Shown here in pieces: positions 58,909 to 64,000 of a DNA stretch of 64,000 nt. Position numbers and translations under genes: made by a program. Source of the stretch: Channallabes apus (lineage: Eukaryota > Chordata > Actinopteri > Siluriformes > Clariidae); contig CM060127.1 in the NCBI GenBank assembly GCA_030522415.1, positions 6,931,207 through 6,995,206 of the forward strand, read 5' to 3'. Position 1 is the first letter of the stretch; each line of letters starts with the position of its first letter. The notes under the pieces were generated by a model. That model searched no databases, had not been told where the DNA came from, and worked only from the letters and a program-made list of their open reading frames with translations.

Positions 58909-59073
58909 CAGATCAAGAACTTGAAGATGAAGATTATATATCTGGTCTTCTCTCTGACGGGTTCCTCCCTAGTTTCTGATGATCTCAATTAGTTTGTAGT
59001 GTTGCTTGTCCAAGGAAACCAGTAATCTTCCTTGAAGTGGAGCAGATATAATTCTCAGAAACTCATTACTGAT
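58909..59073 (-). pseudogene. Unidentified gene, middle exon with in-frame TAG
   Basis: A polythymidine tract ending TTTAAG and a GTATGT donor bound exactly 55 codons. They encode ISNEFLRIISAPLQGRLLVS and LDKQHYKLIEIIRN, a TAG (58969-58971), then GGTRQREDQIYNLHLQVLDL. The frame is otherwise open on both sides of the stop, so it looks like a once-coding exon with a single nonsense change, a stop-containing allele or a sequence error. Predicted mostly helical. Identity unknown. Confidence 0.5.
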
Positions 59074-59501
59074 CTTAAAAAAAAAAAAAAAAAAAAAAGG
59101 TAAAAACAAAGATTGGACTGGCTCAAGTTCTTATGTTAGCAAATCTTAATTACAGTGTGTATAAAGTATAGAAAGCAGTACACTACAAACAGCACTCACT
59201 CCAAATTAGCTTGTTCTATGTTTACGTCACTTTCCTATTAATTTTTACATCGTTAACCAACGGTACTTAAATATAATTATTTTCTTCGGCGCCGCTGACT
59301 TACTGTAGAAACTCCGGTGTTTTTGAAAATCACCACGTTAGTTAGCTAATGCTAATGCAGGTAATATAGGTGGTTTTAGCTACAGTAGCAAACACGGACA
59401 CAAAACTCAATCTACAAAGTAGTTGTTCCTGACATAAATCATGAATTTGCTCATATAAGAGATACATTTAACATAGAAATGACACGAGTTTGCTTTCTTA
59501 C

Positions 59502-59577
59502 CTGGTTTAAAGGAGTTTTCTTTGAGAATCTCCGCCCGCAGCAGAAGATGACTCAGTCCGTGATAATGCTGCGTCAT
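59502..59577 (-). pseudogene. Unidentified gene, possible first exon
   Basis: ATG at 59577 opens MTQHYHGLSHLLLRAEIL and seven more codons to a GTAAGA donor. It leaves in phase 1, which does not join the phase-0 exon at 59073, so either an exon between them was missed or this is not the partner. Sequence upstream of it (59580-59780) has no TATA box. Confidence 0.35.
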
Positions 59578-60141
59578 GAGGTCATGTGACACGGTTTGAA
59601 GCAGAAATGTCCTTTGTGAATGGATTAGATTTAAGTTTAATCAGGGGCTTTAACTAACAGTAACTGAAATACAGGTTCTGATATCCTTCCTTGTTTCAAC
59701 GTCATGCTCCGGTTTGAGGCGGAAATAAAATTATACCGGCAAAACTATGGTCTAAAGACTGCGCATGCGCAAATCACACTCAACCTAATAAGAGTACCTT
59801 GATCAAAATGAAATATTTCACTGCTGTAAACAGAATTATACTAAAGTAAAAAAAAAAAAAAAAGATTCACCCATAAGCATAAATTAGACACTTTAGTTAA
59901 AAAGAGCAAATTATTTTTTTTACTAATGGAATGAGGGAAAAAAAACACATTAAACGAACGATAGCTAGGTTTACTTTTTTCAGAGGATCCCTCAATAATT
60001 TCTGTCTCCTTTGCCTGTGTTTGATAATGTGAAGCACATATACACTCATTCATCATGAAAGATCTATTATAAAACAAAATAAAATTCATGTTCGCTTCAG
60101 CACTGTTCATCTGCGTCCTTACATTCATTGTTGTACTTGGT
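59578..60141. other. No gene seen
   Basis: The minus-strand frame at 59841-60167 has no recognised motif and uses homopolymer runs. Treated as non-coding. Confidence 0.35.
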
Positions 60142-60308
60142 CCGGCTTTTAGATAAAGTCCTTCCATGCGCCATCTGGCGGATATTCAGTGAAGCGCAAC
60201 ACATTTATTTAAAATTCCAGAATGTTGCCTCCGGCAAGTCGCGGCATGCCGCGTGCTAAATTGCGGCATCCCGCGGGAAAACACGCGCAGTCTTTAAGGC
60301 GACATCTG
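60142..60308 (-). repeat. Right arm of the 167-bp inverted pair (X-type end)
   Basis: On the minus strand CAGATGTCGCC and onward, mirrored by 46195-46361, and adjacent to TA at 60309-60310. It interrupts the integrase-like gene relic. Confidence 0.8.
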
Positions 60309-60985
60309 TACTTGCACCCACTCTTGGTGACCATCAGTGGCCCTATTAGGTCCATGCCCACCAAATCAAATGGGTGTGTAACCTAAAAAGAACAGTTTTG
60401 TGACTTTCATATCATATGCAGGGTTTATTATATAAGTTTTTTTTTTTATTATTACCATTTGTTTTCCTGCCTACACAAGAACAGTTATACAACAGATCGA
60501 CAAGAAATACAATTTATTAATACATGCTAAAATACCTTTATAGGAGTGTACTTTACTTCTTGTTTAATAATTTGTTGTGCAGCCTGACAGGGTAAACATT
60601 CGAACACCTGTATTAAAAAAATATAATCAATTTGTTTATCAGCATTAAACAAATAAGAGTTATAGTTGTAATTAATGTGTAACTAATGTTGTAATGTGAA
60701 AGTTCACAGTCAAAATGTGTTGGAGATTTCTTAAAAGGAATAGAAACAATTTTTTTTGGAAATTTGCCCATTTGTTGATGTCATCGGTCATATCAGGGGA
60801 AAAAACCTTTTAGCAATTGCATCTCGTTTTTTTCTGACCTGTGTGTGCTCCCATCGGACTTGAATGAAAGTCTTTAAAAAATTAACTGGCTTCTTCAGCT
60901 CCACAAACCACTTTGGATTTATTTTCACCCTTAGTGCCATCTAACTTGAATATGAGTGCCCATCTCCTGTCATAAAATTAATAAA
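60309..60985 (-). pseudogene. Intron-containing gypsy-integrase-like (GIN1/Ginger-type) relic
   Basis: Minus-strand pieces are in order. At about 60740-60975 there is KVVCGAEEA, FKDFHSSPMGAHTGQKKT and, after a one-base shift, PDMTDDINKWANF, with the two histidines of a zinc module. An exon at 60536-60607 (24 codons, phase 0 at both ends) reads VFECLPCQAAQQIIK and YTPIK, with the two cysteines. After an intron of about 153 bases comes VTHPFDLVGMDLIGPL (60335-60382), with the first catalytic aspartate. The rest is cut off by the repeat arm at 60308. Introns between these blocks point to the Ginger/GIN lineage and not an LTR element. Confidence 0.6.
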
Positions 60986-61085
60986 TGTTTTTATTAATGC
61001 CACCTTACTGGAGTAAGACACACAATGCTCTATAATTAACTAATTCTGTAAGCATAAATTTGAAAAACATGTTTAGATGGTCTAT
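60986..61085. other. Spacer
   Basis: Nothing recognised. Confidence 0.3.
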
Positions 61086-61800
61086 GGCTACGTTTGCACT
61101 GCAGGGCTCAATGCATAATTCCGATTTGTTGCCTATATCTGATTTTTTTGACCGTCTGTTTACACGTTCTTTTAACTATGACTCATATCCGATTCACGTG
61201 TTTACACTCGCCATACCATCTGAAACATTGCGCATACTTAAAGGGAGGTTCTTGTGCTACACACTAGCCAAGAAAGATGAAGGTGAAATATGCTTAACGC
61301 TATCTCTGCTATATATGCAAAGTTCACACACCATGGTTTTAAAACGGAGGAGAAAAAAAAAGGCATAATTGCAGCCTGCACATATGCTTTATTTAGCCCA
61401 AATAAGCATTAACACAAGGCGTGTGCGTGTTGGAGGGAGGGGGGGGGCTTGTTCTTTTCCTCTTCCATGTCACCTGTGATGTTGTAATTCAACACGCGCT
61501 TCCACTGGAGAATAACATTACGTCATTAAACCGTGAAGAATTTGCTGTTTTAATGACGTACAGGACACAATGCCTCAGGAAATCCGATCTGTCTGTTTAC
61601 ACGACAATCACATTAGCACATATCTGATTTACATCCGATTTATTTCTACATATGAAGCAGGCGTGAAACCGATCTCGAAATATCGGAATGCATGCGTTTT
61701 TTTCCTGTTTACACGGACATAGAACATATCCGATATGCGTCACATATGAACAAAAAAAATCGGAATTGGGTCACATTTACCTGGCAGTGTAAACGTAGCC
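61086..61800. mobile_element. MITE with GGCTACGTTT ends
   Basis: The left end is GGCTACGTTTGCACTGCAGG and the inverted right end GGCTACGTTTACACTGCCAGG. ATCCGATTT-type words recur in both halves. 715 bp. The plus-strand frames inside (61060-61368, 61421-61627) have no family motif. Target duplication unclear. Confidence 0.7.
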
Positions 61801-62084
61801 TAAATGACATGAAGACCACATATTGAAAATTTTATTTAGCAAACGGCAAGCAAGTGTGTAAACACTACAGACAGGGTGCAATTACTGTTATTCTGAAAAC
61901 GGGAATATAAGAAACTATATGTAGAAAATATAAACCAATTACACAGGAAGGGAATGTGACATTCATTGTTACTACTACTATTTATTCCATAATTATGCAT
62001 CACTATTTCAAGTCGGTGGTTGTACGGGCATGTTATTCCACAAGTTCTGACGCATACCTTATTTATTGCATTCAGTTACTCACG
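61801..62084. other. AT-rich spacer
   Basis: No gene or repeat recognised. Confidence 0.35.
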
Positions 62085-62191
62085 ACACAGACGTCCATTG
62101 ATTTCTTTGTCTCTTGTTTTATTTTCAGCATAAAAAGTTCAACATTTTGTACAGTTTTCTTCCGTAAACCCACTGTGGTTACAACAACTTA

Positions 62192-63811
<1,620 letters not shown>

Positions 63812-64000
63812 TATTTGCTATCTCCTTTTACGGTCTTAGATCACGGTTTTCTTACGTTTACAACAACCTATTTGCTGTATCCTTTAAATTACGGTCAAAA
63901 GCTTATGTTCTCCACAACTTCCGTATCTTAACTGATTTCTACCATGCGCAATAGTTATGCAACTATGGAATGACGTCACGGAACAACTTACGATTATCAT

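Overview
The window looks like teleost fish nuclear DNA. It has an AT-rich background, an olfactory receptor gene on one uninterrupted exon, V-SINEs, Tc1-like, piggyBac-like, Harbinger and hAT-like DNA transposons, and chromodomain Ty3/gypsy (sushi-type), BEL/Pao and L2-type retroelements. The species cannot be named from sequence alone. Nearly all recognisable content is mobile DNA. The convincing host gene is the olfactory receptor (18433-19365, minus). A small multi-exon gene with one in-frame stop (58324-59577, minus) is a weaker candidate.

Layout. 1-3052: 3' part of a decayed Ty3/gypsy chromovirus. 3385-6789: a dispersed unit called X here (copy X1), with related copies at 33062-40330 (X3) and 48600-56462 (X2). 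8666-15617: nested layers, in which a piggyBac-type MITE sits in a retroviral gag relic, holds a TA-flanked element (A, 8747-15239), and that holds two head-to-head BEL/Pao pieces. 15610-17935: retroviral gag relic, L2-type LINE and old V-SINE. 18433-19460: olfactory receptor. 20527-30527: a second TA-flanked element (B) carrying a solo LTR that is itself split by a Harbinger element, a Tc1 copy, and a piggyBac-like element that keeps two spliced transposase exons and a V-SINE.

33187-38333: a full-length Ty3/gypsy chromovirus with LTRs identical by eye and a 5-bp target duplication. It has an intact gag, a gag-pol overlap with a G GGA AAC slippery site and a drawable pseudoknot, and a pol broken by a 7-bp deletion. 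41158-44383: hAT-like element with an LTR remnant inside, then an inverted 5' part of another chromovirus. 44480-46056: Tc1 relics embedded in TA repeats. 46195-60308: a mosaic bounded by 167-bp inverted sequences. 60309-60985: intron-containing integrase-like relic. 61086-61800: MITE. 62085-64000: BEL LTR split by a Tc1-like element with an uninterrupted 340-codon transposase.

The most informative observations are these. Two chromovirus copies show compensating changes between the sequence just after the 5' LTR and the predicted RNA 5' end, which fits self-primed reverse transcription. The gag-pol junction has the architecture of a programmed -1 frameshift. Several insertions are dated against each other, or bounded exactly, by empty sites inside the same window. 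Elements A and B look like one poorly characterised family of TA-flanked elements.
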